NCBI RefSeq assembly: GCF_000006565.2
Contig: NC_031469.1
Location: 1,566,083 to 1,630,082, forward strand
Source: Toxoplasma gondii ME49
Lineage: Eukaryota; Apicomplexa; Conoidasida; Eucoccidiorida; Sarcocystidae
Direction of reading: 5' to 3'
Length of the DNA stretch: 64,000 nt
This document shows positions 10,701 through 22,058 of this stretch, in pieces. Made by a program: the position numbers and the translations under genes. The notes under the pieces were generated by a model. It ran no database searches. It was not told the DNA's origin and saw only the letters and a list, made by a program, of their open reading frames with translations. Numbering within the stretch: the first letter of the stretch is position 1; each line of letters starts with the position of its first letter.

Positions 10701-13416
10701 CGACGTTTACCTCGTCTCTAACTCTGGAAAAGACGGTTCTGAACCCCCGTTGAACTTCGCGTCTTCCACACAACCACACAAGTCTGTGCTTGGTGGTGCT
10801 TTACTTCAGAACCTGTCTCTTAAACACGCGTAGAAAGAGTTCCGAAAACAGGCAAGGAGCACTTCTCGGCGCAGCTTGCCGGCTTACAGAAGCCCCACTC
10901 TCTAGGCGTCTGTTGAGACACGAATTCTATAATCTCGGCAAGGTGGAAAGCAAGTGAGGAGCTAGCGAGGGCAAACAGAGACTCTCGCTTCTTTGCATGC
11001 AAAATATGAGTCCAGACGAAACGCCTGCGGACAACAGCATATACGCTGGTGTGTGCTCTCTTTCATTCCAGTGTGAAGACACACACTGCCACGTTTTCAT
11101 TCACCTTGTAGCTGTACAGGACCCCACTTTACACTTACACTGCTTGTAGTCTGGAACATAGACACGGGCGTGGAAGGGCTGCGGCTACGGCAAGTAGATA
11201 GATCCACAACTATACCAGACATAGAAACGATCGCATATCTGGAGAAAGTTTGGCCTATGATTCGTAGTCTCTTGATGCGAACCACATGTCACTTCAATCT
11301 GCCTCTCTCCGTCGCTCGAGTTTGAGAGGGAGAGAACTCTCAATTTCTCACAACTCCCCGATTTTCTGTCTCGTTTCTCTTCCTGTTTCCCCTTGAAGAG
11401 ACCTGATAACACTCGTCTCCCTGTTCTTTCAATGGATGGCACGCCTTGTGGGGGCTGCGGTGACTCTCTCACCCCTTTCCTCCTTGCAGGATTCTCTCTT
11501 ACCTCGAAAGGGGAAAATGTGCTTGTTCCTTTCTACAGAAGCCGACTGCAAGCCGAACGTCTGAGTGCGCCGTCTAGGCGTTCATTTCCTGGCGTCTTCA
11601 GAGAGAGAATCTACCTTGATTTCTGCCTTTTTTGCTCCCCTTTATTTCTCCTGACAAGATGTAGAGCAGGGTCTACGCGTTGTGGGAGTGAAACTCAAGA
11701 ACATGCTTCGGATTATCTCAGTCTCTTTGTTGAACTCTTCAGTGCTCGTTTCCTATCTATCTATCCACTTATACACGTATATGAATATTTCTGCCTATCC
11801 ACCACTTGTCTATGTAGCTATCGTTCTAGCTATATATCTATATCTGTCTAACACGATCACACCTCCTCGTAGATATAGATTTATGTAGATCCTTAACTGT
11901 GAGAATGTGTGTATTCAAAACTTGACTGGATAGAGAGAAAAACCGTATCTGTCGGCAGCTGTCAAGCACATATTGAAGGAATTTCTAAGTTCCATAAACG
12001 GCCGGTATTCATGCTTCCGTGTAACAGGAACTCCCGCTTCGGTTGCGGTGCGACTGTTACTGCATGCCCTGAGTATGTGAGGAAAGGTGGCTGTGACGTC
12101 GTACAATGATCGTGCGAATCTACATAGAAGACCGTCAGTCTGTTCGGAAGGAGAGAAAGTCACGTTTCGTACTTTTCTCAGGGCTTGCGTCTGAGTTCTC
12201 TGAAGTGTTCGATATGGAGCTTACAACCCTTGATGTAGGTATGATCTTTGTATTCCTACGTGTGGTGAGCATGCAGAAAATGGTAACTTGTTTGCACCAA
12301 CTTGAGTGGGGCGTTCAAGAGTCGTCGTCGCTGAGTTGCGGTCTACGCTCTGCCTCCTCTGACGCTTGAGAACGAACAATGCTTTCTTTTGCCATTTGTT
12401 TCCCCTCGCCTGCGGTCCGCCACAAAAGCCAAGTGTCACGTAATAGGTGCCAGTCCATTTTTTGCCATCCCTACATTTACGAATGCATCCGCAGCTCCTT
12501 ACATCTAATCCCCTGCTTTGTGAACGTAGAATCAGACCAAAAGTGTTCACAAAAGCACGCAGCAGTCGAGAATTATCTATACGCACTTGTCGTGGGACGT
12601 GTCCTTCTGCTTACTTATCAAGTGTCAGGCTAAAAAGAAGAGGCTGATCCATCTATTCGTATAAACTAACAACAAAGAGTTCAAATTCCAAAGTAGCTCA
12701 AAGGGAATATGATCTTTGCACAGCTTGTACACAAATGCGGGTTTTTCAAGTGTGCGCTGGGTCCCCCTGGATTTCGTGCAGTTGGAACCGGAATCTCTTT
12801 CGCTAGATATCCATAACTGTTTGTCTCCATCTACGAGGTATCTGACGAAGTCAATCTTGCCGACCGGAAATCTGGATTTTCACTTCGATCGTTTGAGGCT
12901 TTGCTCTACCGTTGCTCTAGAAAAAGTGGACTGACTACCATTTCTAGGCGGGAGCGCCATTCACGTTCTCTCTCGCCTCTACACAGAAAACCAAGACTAC
13001 TGATGAAAAAAAGCAAAACGATTGCCCGAAAGTCCACACGCACTACATGGAAATCACCAACTATGAAAAAAAACGGGAAACGAAACGGTTGTCGCCCTCT
13101 TCACGTATTTACACTCGGCACACCCACGCCATGCCTTGACAAGCTTTTTTTCACTACATTCACGACAGACACATAAACACTCAAAAAAAAGTAAACGCCC
13201 GACTGTGCAACATACATCACGACCACCGCGTTCGGCATGCCTCGCGGTCCTACGGTCGCTGCACGTGGACCAAACTGCGTGTTCTCTCTTTTGTGTCTCT
13301 GTGTTTTTAATCGTTATGTCTCTCCGAACTCACCGAACTCTGGCTTCCCTTCTCAACTGCTCTCTCTCCTTTTGTGTCTTCTATTTCGTTCTCGTTCCGA
13401 AATCCCTCAACATCTC
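7718..13416. other. Gene-free spacer upstream of the MORN gene
   Basis: 5.7 kb lying upstream of the minus-strand MORN gene and downstream of the minus-strand COA1/TIM21-like gene. The first part (7718-9500) is purine-skewed on the plus strand and contains several GAGACG heptamers, consistent with a promoter and long 5' UTR. A 387-codon plus-strand frame (7576-8739) is open but Arg/Lys-rich, lies antisense to MORN exon 1 and resembles no protein I know. From 9500 to 13400 I see only short frames. A near-palindrome copy lies at 8894-8906. Confidence 0.5.
7837..7843 (+). promoter_or_regulatory. AGAGACG heptamer upstream of the MORN gene
   Basis: The heptamer [A/T]GAGACG is a known cis-element of Toxoplasma promoters and acts in either orientation. 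A second exact copy lies at 8191-8197, so two copies fall within 480 bp of the MORN start codon. The sequence is short and purine-rich DNA is abundant here, so chance occurrence is possible. Confidence 0.3.
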
Positions 13417-16400
13417 CTAGGGTCGGTCGCGTTTCGTGTTGTACTCGTACTCACCCTTGATGAAAATGTGTGCTTTTTCGGAGGGGTCTCTCGCCGCGTA
13501 GGTCTTCTCGAAGTCTCGACTAGCCATAAGCGGAATCTTCGGATTCTCTCTTCCTCGGCCCATAATGCCGACAGAGGTCTCTTCACCGACAACAGACGAC
13601 CTGCGACTGTACGATTCTTTCGTCTCGTCATTCTTCTTCCCATGCTCTTTGTGCGGCGACCCCTTCACCGCTTCTGCCTTCTCCATTCCCCTCTGATCCT
13701 TTTCTTCACGCTCCTTCGGCTCTTGTGCTTTCGTTGCGTCATTCGCCGCGGCCTGTGCCGTCTCTCCCAGCTTTGGCTGACCCTCCGCCGCACCGCCCAG
13801 CGGCCTGGGCGGCAGACGATGATGGCCGTGCCTCCCCAAAAAGTCAGAAGCCTGGCTGTCGCTGCTTTGAGCCTCGACCTCCTCCCACGGCCGGTCGCTC
13901 TTCGCTTTCATCAGCGCTGCGTAATCAACCGCTGTCCCTGAGGTAGCACCAAACACGCGAGAAAGAGAAACAACTGGGATTCTTCTTGAGAAAGGCGGCC
14001 CTCAACGAGGATAAAGAGAAAACCGTTTTCCAAAAAAATCAAGTCAAACAAACAGACCAGAGTGCGCACTGCCGAGAAACAGGCACATACGCATACTTCG
14101 CGACGCATGCGCGTGCGTCGTCGCCGAGAACGGCTTCTTCCCTCTGTTCCCCTTCAGAAACAGGTTAAGCGCCCTGGTCCACAGCGTGGATAAACCGATA
14201 AAAACACACACAGACACATCCCTCGTCGACACAAATAAGAAAACTCGCGCATGTCCACCGCACTCGTTCTTTTGTGAGCGACTAGCCCTCGGAAACGAGA
14301 TTACATTTTGTACACTAAACAACGCATGGCGAAGCGTACACACAAAAGGCACGAGCCACGCAGACGCACTTCTTAGGTTGAGGCACGGACGAAGAAGCTC
14401 CTGCGCGCATGCGCCCGAGAAACGACAAAGAAGACATCGGGGATGCTTTCATAGCTTCTGTCTCTCTTCGGTCTGACAGACATGACCAGCGACAGGCAAC
14501 GTAGCTACGGAATCCGATAAAGAAGAATCTACGCGAGAGACGAACTAAACAGCCCCCACACGCAAACAGACAGACCTTCTTCTCTAGCCCAAATACATAC
14601 AGCGATGCATCCAGAGATTCAAAAATCGGTTCAACAGGCTCTGTAGTGGACAACGTTCCAGGTCCGAGACGAAAGTGAGAACTGTAACCAATTGGCCTGT
14701 TTCCAGGTCAAATGGCATGCAAAAGAAAAACACCTTGATGCTTCCGCATGCAGCGCTTAAAAAAACGAAACAGTTCTCTACACTTACATCTGTGCTGGTA
14801 GATGAATATGCATACGTGCCTCTTTCTCTAGTATTAAAAAACTGAATACGTGTAAATCGAACTCTCGATCCCCAGCTGTATCGACTGCTGTGTGGAAGGA
14901 GAGGCGCCTTGGATGACTTTTCACTTAAACGTGTCGAAGAGACAAGAGAGAAAGAGCTCACGCACCGGAAGCAAACTGCTCTGCTTGCTTCTTGCGGTCA
15001 GGCTGGGGAGGGTAAAGAGCGATCGCGGAGGTCATGACTTCCTCCATGTGTTCTTTATCTGAAGCAAGAGAGAGAAAACAAAAACAAAGCCAGGGTGGGA
15101 ATCCAGCATCGATTCTGAAACAAGCATTTGTGTGCAAACTGTACAAATATCTTTTTTCTAAATAGTCTCCCTTCTAATGTTTTTTGTCTGTACGAACTGC
15201 ACAGATTGGCTTCCTCCTGGTTCGTCACCTGAGGCGTGTCTCTCTCTGCTCCAAGTGCCGTGCATGCAGTTGTCTCTACACCTCACGTAGTACAGAGGTC
15301 CCCAGTCCTCGTGGTGACTTTTCCGTGCCATCTCTGTTAAGGACGTGGTCTCCCGCATTCGCCACAGTTTCGAGGTGGAACTGCGATGGCAAGAAAAAGA
15401 ACAAAAAAGAAAATTCCTACCTGTCTTCCCCGGCTGGGGACCGCTCTGTTTGTCGTCGATCCGCATAAAGTTGAGAACCATGATTTTCCACGGGTCCTTC
15501 TTCGACTCGCGAGATAGGTCACACACCACGATGCCCTTCTGTCCGTCTTTGCCTAAAGAGCAAGACAGGGAAACAGACCCATAAAACAAACGCATGTACT
15601 CACTCGTGTTCGAATAATTTTCTCTCTGTGGCTGCATTAATATCTTGCTCTCTCCAACCAGACGCACGTCTTGTCAGCATGCGAGGGACATGGACGAACC
15701 GTTCTTTGTAAGCAGAGACGAATGAAGTGTTGAGACCATCCCCTCTGCTTCCTCTATTTGTCTCTTTCGTGATTCGTCACATGTGGAAGCGCCCCCGTGA
15801 AAGGTACCCAGGGAAGCAGACACGGGAGGACGAAGGAATGAATCTGCCTGTAAATTTGTATGTTGTATTCAAATCACGGTGCCCCCTTCCGTATTTGGAT
15901 GTGTAGATCTGTCTCTCGATATCACTGTGAAAGCGCTTCCATAAGGACGAGAGTGAGACGCGTATCTGAAAGACATTCCCTTGCGCACCTGTCAGCCTCA
16001 GCTTCACACGCGCGCTGTCGTCGTGTTCGTAGCCGCCCCACCAACAGTCACGCTGGAAGCCTGTGCCCATGACCTCAATGACTCGAGGGTCTTCCCTGCG
16101 AAAAGCAAAAGAGAAACAGGTGAATCGAACATGCATGCAGTCTGTTCTGACACAGAGAACCTCTTATCTGCTTCCAACAGATTGCGGTGACAAGGCAGAT
16201 GCGCAGGTCTCGGGTTCTACGTCTTAAAAGAAGCTGCTGCATGCCTTCCCCTGCTCACGAGAACCTACAAACGAAGAATGGTTTCTACGCACTTAGAGTT
16301 GGGCCTCCTTCACCGCGCCTGATAGCCTCATTCTCCTCTCTGAGAGCAAAGGGCGTCAACTTTCCACTGCAGTCTCGGTCTCTCATTGTTTCCCGTTCTG

Positions 16401-17284
16401 TGATCCTCTCAGCGCGTGGGTTTCGCGGATCTTTTCGCTTACTTGACGAAGTCCCAGGTGACAGTGGCGGGCTGACTATTTTGTGTGATGAGCCAGGTGC
16501 CACCTCCGAGTCCCCAGAGAATCAGTCCGGCGCCCGTCGCGAACAGTCCGACGCTGGCTATTGTGTTGAAGACGGTGGAACTTTTCTTGGGTCCGGGGTC
16601 TTGGCTCGCGCGCTTCGCCTCTGCCTTTGTAGCCTCATCTGAACTCATCGTCCCGGAACGCAGGTCTGAACTGGCGCCGCGGGCGGGCATCGGATACAGA
16701 ATGGAGGCGTTGTCGTGGGCGGCGTCTTCTTCGGGTGTCTGCGCCTCGAAGGGCAACGCAGGATTCCCAGCCGCGCCGGTCTTCGAGTGCTTCAGTTCGC
16801 TGGTCTCGGGCGAATTCACTTGTGCGGGGGACCCCTCGGCCTTTCCGACGAAGCTGCCGTCGACACCACCCGCTGCTGTGCCGTCTGACGGGTTGCTCGC
16901 TTTGCCCTCAGAACTTGAGGCGCCGGTGGAGGACGGCGACCGCGAGGCTTTCGTTGGAGTCGACGGCGCGGTCAGCGGCTGGGACGAGCTCAGCTGCCGG
17001 CGTTGAACCAGCAAGTGCCGCAGGCGCTGAACTTGCTCTTCGCGGCGGGCTGCGGAACGAACACCTGCAGACGACGGCGGCGCGCCGCCGTAGAAAAGCA
17101 AAGATGCACGCAGCCTGGAGAGTGCATGGACCTCGCCTAGTCCCTCGGAAAACCTCGAAAATCGCTCGACAGAACTCGCGACTGGCAGAGTCAGAGCCGC
17201 GGCGCAGTCCAGCTGTGCCGCGCGCAACACTGCGGCGGCTGCAGAAGCGGGCAGGAGCCCCCCTCGAGGCAGGACCGGCGGCAT
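13417..17284 (-). CDS. COA1/TIM21-family mitochondrial inner-membrane protein (5 exons)
   Basis: Exons on the minus strand: 16443-17284, 15989-16095, 15421-15552, 14966-15058, 13417-13937; about 564 aa, all junctions in phase. The N-terminal 100 residues are Ala/Arg/Ser-rich and poor in acidic residues at the very start, like a mitochondrial presequence. A low-complexity linker follows, then one hydrophobic segment (residues about 238-266, core VGLFATGAGLILWGL). Exons 2-3 encode a small globular domain: DPRVIEVMG, then KLRLTGKDGQKGIVVCDL, then a DPWKIMVLNFMRIDD strand. In COA1 the matching pattern is HPEAQEALG, an LKIPVSGSKSEG loop and a Trp-containing strand; TIM21 has the same fold, single membrane anchor and topology. 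COA1 acts in cytochrome oxidase assembly, TIM21 in presequence import; I cannot decide between them. The 200-residue C-terminal extension after the domain is hydrophilic, Lys/Glu-rich and unlike either family. Confidence 0.7.
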
Positions 17285-20200
17285 TTTCGAGCGAACACGG
17301 AAAAGGAAATGAGGCGAAATATCTAGGAAAGAGGAGAAACAAGTGGATAAAACGACCGGGAAAAAGGTAAGCCCCGAGAAGGTTCTGCCGGCACACGCGT
17401 GGACGCACGCGCGAAAAGGTCACGTAAAGCGCGTGTGTGAGGTGTCGATACACTTGAAGGGCAACTGGGTTCAGTATCCGTTTGGACTTTTTTTTCAGGA
17501 CCGTCCAAAACGCAGACTGCGAGAATCGACCAGCTTGAGAGTGTGTTTCCTTCTTTGCGGCTCAAAAGACAACTGGTCACAACAGACCATTTCCCTCGCG
17601 AACTCGTGCGCGTCTACTCGCGAAAAACTCGCAGTCCAGATCGCGAAAATCGCTCGCGTGCCGGAACCTAGATGGGAGTGGCCTCGGGTGTTCTGACTGT
17701 TGTTTGCGTTTTCCCACGAGTCGCTGCGTTTCGCAAGATGTCTGGGATGTGCACAAACTGCACACGCACGAGAAAACTCTCTCACAGAGCCAAAAGCCAA
17801 ACACACGCCGTCGATTCACCACACACACGCAGCCCCGTACCCGGAAAGACCGCGGACCCAGTCAAAAACTCTCAAAAACCTGCGAGAGAAACGCTCGCGG
17901 CCTCTGCCTCTGTTCGCCAAAACCAGCGTACAACGGTCGAGGATCGGACACTCAGTTTGATTTGAAACAGGGGAAGTTCCGACCCTACAACGGTACATGC
18001 ACTAGTCCACCAGAACGGGGCCTTTGTTTTTGTAGCCCACGGCAGCTTGGAATCTCGTGATTTACATCAACACTGCCAAAAAGGGAACTAATTCTTCTCA
18101 ATGAACGCCCGTCAGCGACGACGAAGTGCACACACCACAGGCTTCTCCGCTGCATGTTTCATCTGGACAGCGACAGTCTCGGAAGCCACTCTCCCAAGCT
18201 TCGAAGCGCGTGTCAAGGGTTTTCTGCTAGTCAGCCTCTCTGCAAGCGCACAGGCGCGTCGCTTTCTTTTGGGTACCACACGGCAAAAAGCAGCGTTTTG
18301 AAGTCGAGGTTCGAGAGAGGAAACCGACTCATTTTATGGTGCAGTTGGGAGTTACAGGGAAAAAATATCTAGTAGTCGGGGCTACAAGGGAAAACATCGG
18401 ACTCTCATCGGGAAGTCTAGGCAAGCATGCTATTTTGCAATTGGGATTCTAGAAACGCACATCACTTCGCGAGGATGGTTCCAGAGAAACACGCCGTAAC
18501 GCAATTGTGATCTCATTAGAAACACACTGTATTTCAGGTGCGACTCCAGCGGAACACTATTACGTTCTCTTGAAAATGCGCCCCTCTGAGAGGACAGACA
18601 CCTTCTTTGTTCGCGGATGAGGGTCGGTCGGCAGCTTCCTTGAAAGAACGAAATCGCTGATTCCGAATTCCCTTTTTCGAGATACAAACTAGCTCCTCGA
18701 CAGAAGGCTGTGTTGTTGGCATGACCATTCACAGAACGCTGTTAGAAGGGAAAATACAATCCAAGTTCCCCTCAGACGGGGCAAGAGAGCGGTGCTCTTT
18801 TGTTTTCTGTAGCGACATCGCGCATTTCAGTGTTCAGCTAAAAACGTTTGGAGCTACGTGCACACCCAGTGTCCAGAAGAGGGATAAGATGACGGTTCTG
18901 ACGGGAGGAAAAAGACTGGAGTGTGTGGCCGCACCAAAGACAGTTGACATCTGTACAGAACTCATATCCATTGTGGTAGTCTCCTGATGCTTTCTACAGA
19001 ATAGACGAGCCCTTGTTGGTTTGTTTCGCCTGGTCTAGTTAGGCGCTCTAAGTTACTGTTCCCCCTCTGGAACAGGTCAGTGAGATGGTCTTCATCTGTC
19101 ACATGAAACTGTGTGGAGGCTGGGAGCAACTCCTGATGCACTGTTGTCATTTCGTCCGCTTCTTCAGACGAGACAGCACCTCCTTTTCGCTTCTGTCGTA
19201 AACCGAATCTCCACCAGACATCCGAACAGCTCTCAACTTTCCCGTTGTCCATCAACCAGTACGCGCATGATGTTTCCACCCTATGTGTCTTCCCACCTCG
19301 CTTGTTGTCGCTGAGTGTACACCATTTCAGCGAACACGAAATGAGGGCCAATGAGGGCAAACGGACGGTGCTAGGTCGCGCACCGGCAAAAGAGTATAGG
19401 ACTCCCACGACGCGATTGCAAGCGCAGACTTCCCACCCTTATTTCTCTTTTTCTAGTTTTCGAAGGTAAACCTTGTTTCCGTCTTTCCGGTGCTTCTACT
19501 CTGCTCTACAGCGCGGTCCACTCCACGAAAGTCAGTTTCGACTTGCACGAACAACGAGAATTTTCTGCCCTCAGAGTCCCCAGTGTTCTTTTGTGGAACT
19601 CATCCTTTCGCTTCTAGAGAATGTGTTGCTTTCCCTCGATCATTTTTTTCGGTATGCTCACCGCGCGTCAGGGCTGTCTGTTGAAAACCGAAAGAAATCG
19701 ACACCGTTCCTACAGGCTGAAAAACGGAGAGAGATAAGGCACTTTTCATCCAACGAAAGACAAGAAAATAGCAGCAGCAAATGGAATTCAAACGTTGCGT
19801 AGTTACTCCGACAGGTTTCCACGAAAAAACACAAGTACAGTCAATGCTACTGGGTGCCGGTCGGCTCATATGCCAGAATATGCACATACCGAGATATGTG
19901 TATGCACAAAACTGTCGAAATAAGAAGATCTTCGAAAAAAGGGAAATAACAGATGCATGCACAGAACTCTCAAAGTAAAGAGAGATATTCAGAAAGAGGG
20001 GAAATGAGTATAGTAAACAGGGAACTCCCCAGAGAGACAGGAGAGGCGAGAGAGTTGTTGTCTCGAAAGCCGCTCTCTGCAACGAGCACACGCCGCGAAT
20101 TTTTTTGCATGCGGTGGAGAGACTTTGCATCTGAAGACGACGTAAAAAAAGTAAATTGGCTTCGCCTTTCTTCTTTTTCACTAGTTCATGTTTTTGTTTT

Positions 20201-20722
20201 CCTGAGGCACCCTTTTTCTCATTTTCTCTGTTTGACGCCCCGCTTCCTAGCGCTCAGGCCCCGCTCGTTTTCAAGTCCGTTGTGTCTCCGAAACGCACTG
20301 TCGCATCTGCAGGCATTTTTCTTCTGCATTCTTCTGTTTCTTCTCTCGCTTTTTGTCTGTGTGGCTTCTTTTTTGCTGAGTTTCCTTGTGTCTGCAACCG
20401 CAGCTTCTTCCGTACTTGTGCGGCAGCGGAGGACTGTCCGGTCTCCTTCGCTCTGCTGTCGCCTGCATCTCTTACGTCCGGTGCACTGGATTTTTTCTCT
20501 TTCTTCAGCTCTGAAACAGCGATCGTGCACTTGCTCGATTGGGGAGAGTGGGGTTGACGGAAAGAGCCCGCCTAGAAAAAGTGAGGTGTATGTACACTCG
20601 GGCCTCACCAACCGTGAAAGCGCGCGGAGTCGCGCGGTGTACATACACCGCACATAAGCAACGGGGCAGGAGTCTCCGCTCGACTGTCTCGTTTTTTTCA
20701 CTTGTTCTCGGCTCGGGACAAT
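17285..20722. other. Divergent intergenic region
   Basis: 3.4 kb between the start of the minus-strand COA1/TIM21-like gene and the plus-strand bL17m gene, so it should hold both promoters. No exon series is supported. Several TGCATGC motifs are present (for example near 19952 and 20107), a sequence commonly enriched in Toxoplasma promoters. Near the bL17m end are two copies of the dispersed near-palindrome at 20585-20600 and 20635-20650. Confidence 0.5.
20585..20650. repeat. Paired near-palindromic motifs upstream of bL17m
   Basis: GGTGTATGTACACTCG at 20585-20600 and CGGTGTACATACACCG at 20635-20650 are each near-perfect palindromes around GTAYRTAC and can also pair with each other as an inverted repeat with a 34-bp spacer. 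They sit 70-140 bp upstream of the start codon, so they may lie in the promoter or 5' UTR. Confidence 0.6.
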
Positions 20723-22009
20723 ATGGGGTGGAGTAAAGTTGTCAACTTCCTCAACAAAGGCGTCCAGCGGAGGCCCCATCGGCGCTTGCCAGGCCAGCCT
20801 CACCACCAGTGGAACATGCTCAAGTACGTCTTCATTTCTGCTTTTTAGTGTGTTCCTTCTTTCGCTTCTCTCTCTCTCTCTGTCTCATTGCCTTCCGCCT
20901 CTGCTTCGGCGCTGTGGCGTCCTCGTCGTCTCTTGTGCGCATGCGGTTCAGACGCACAATGCAGAAAAGCGTTTCTGCGTCGTGGCACTTTCTTGGAGCT
21001 TCCTCGACTTATTTTTCCTCCTGCTTTTTTCTTCACTTGGCGCTTCCCCTCTTGTTTCCATTCTCTTCAGAACTCAGTTGGACCAGCTTGTTCGATCCGA
21101 TCGTCTCGAGTTAACGCTACCACGAGCCCATGAACTCCAACAGTACGCCGAAGAACTTGTTCACTTTGCAAAACAAAGTAGGCGTCAAAATACACTTTCG
21201 TCTCTCTTTTCTCTTCTCGTCCTCATCGGTCTCTTCCTTCTTCTCTTTATCTGCCTCTTGTTTCTCTCCCTTTTTATCGGTCTCTCCCTTTTCTTTATCT
21301 CCCTCGCCTTTCTCTATCATCTCTTCCTTTGCTTGCATTCCTTTTTTTGCCTCGTTTTCTCTCTTGCTCTCGCCGGGCTTCGTCACCCCCCCTCTCTGTG
21401 CTTCCCGGTCGCCTTTTTCTGCGTCTGGAGAACGCCCGTTGTGCCTGCTGGCTTCGTCTCTTCTTTCCGCGACTCGCTGCTCGACCACAACCCTCTACGT
21501 CTTTCTCCTTCCGCGGTCTCGTCGCTTCTTGCTTGCCCTTCTCTGCAGACACTCCAGAGTCTTCTCTGATCGTGGAGAGCATGATCTTCACTCCGGCGGC
21601 CAGACGAAAGTTGTTCCACGAGCTCTGTCCCCTCTACGCCAATCGTCCATTCTTCTACACTCGGGTGGTTAATCAACACCGTCTCCGCATGCGCGACGCG
21701 GCTCCCATGGCCTACCTCGAGTTCGTCGACCGGTGAGAAGAAACGTAGAGGAACAGACCAGCTGTGAAAATCTCGCGCGGACGTACACGTCCGCCACCGG
21801 CAGACAACACGATCCGATCCGACGGCCTCTCCTCCTGCCAGAATAAACGATATCCAGCAGTGATATATACATATATATATATATATATACATATATGTAT
21901 ATGCGTATCTGTATACATATACCTGCAAAAGTAATCAAGCACATGCATGCAAACAAATACATTTATATATATATATATGTATATACATGCATAGACAAAT
22001 CTATGTACG

Positions 22010-22058
<49 letters not shown>

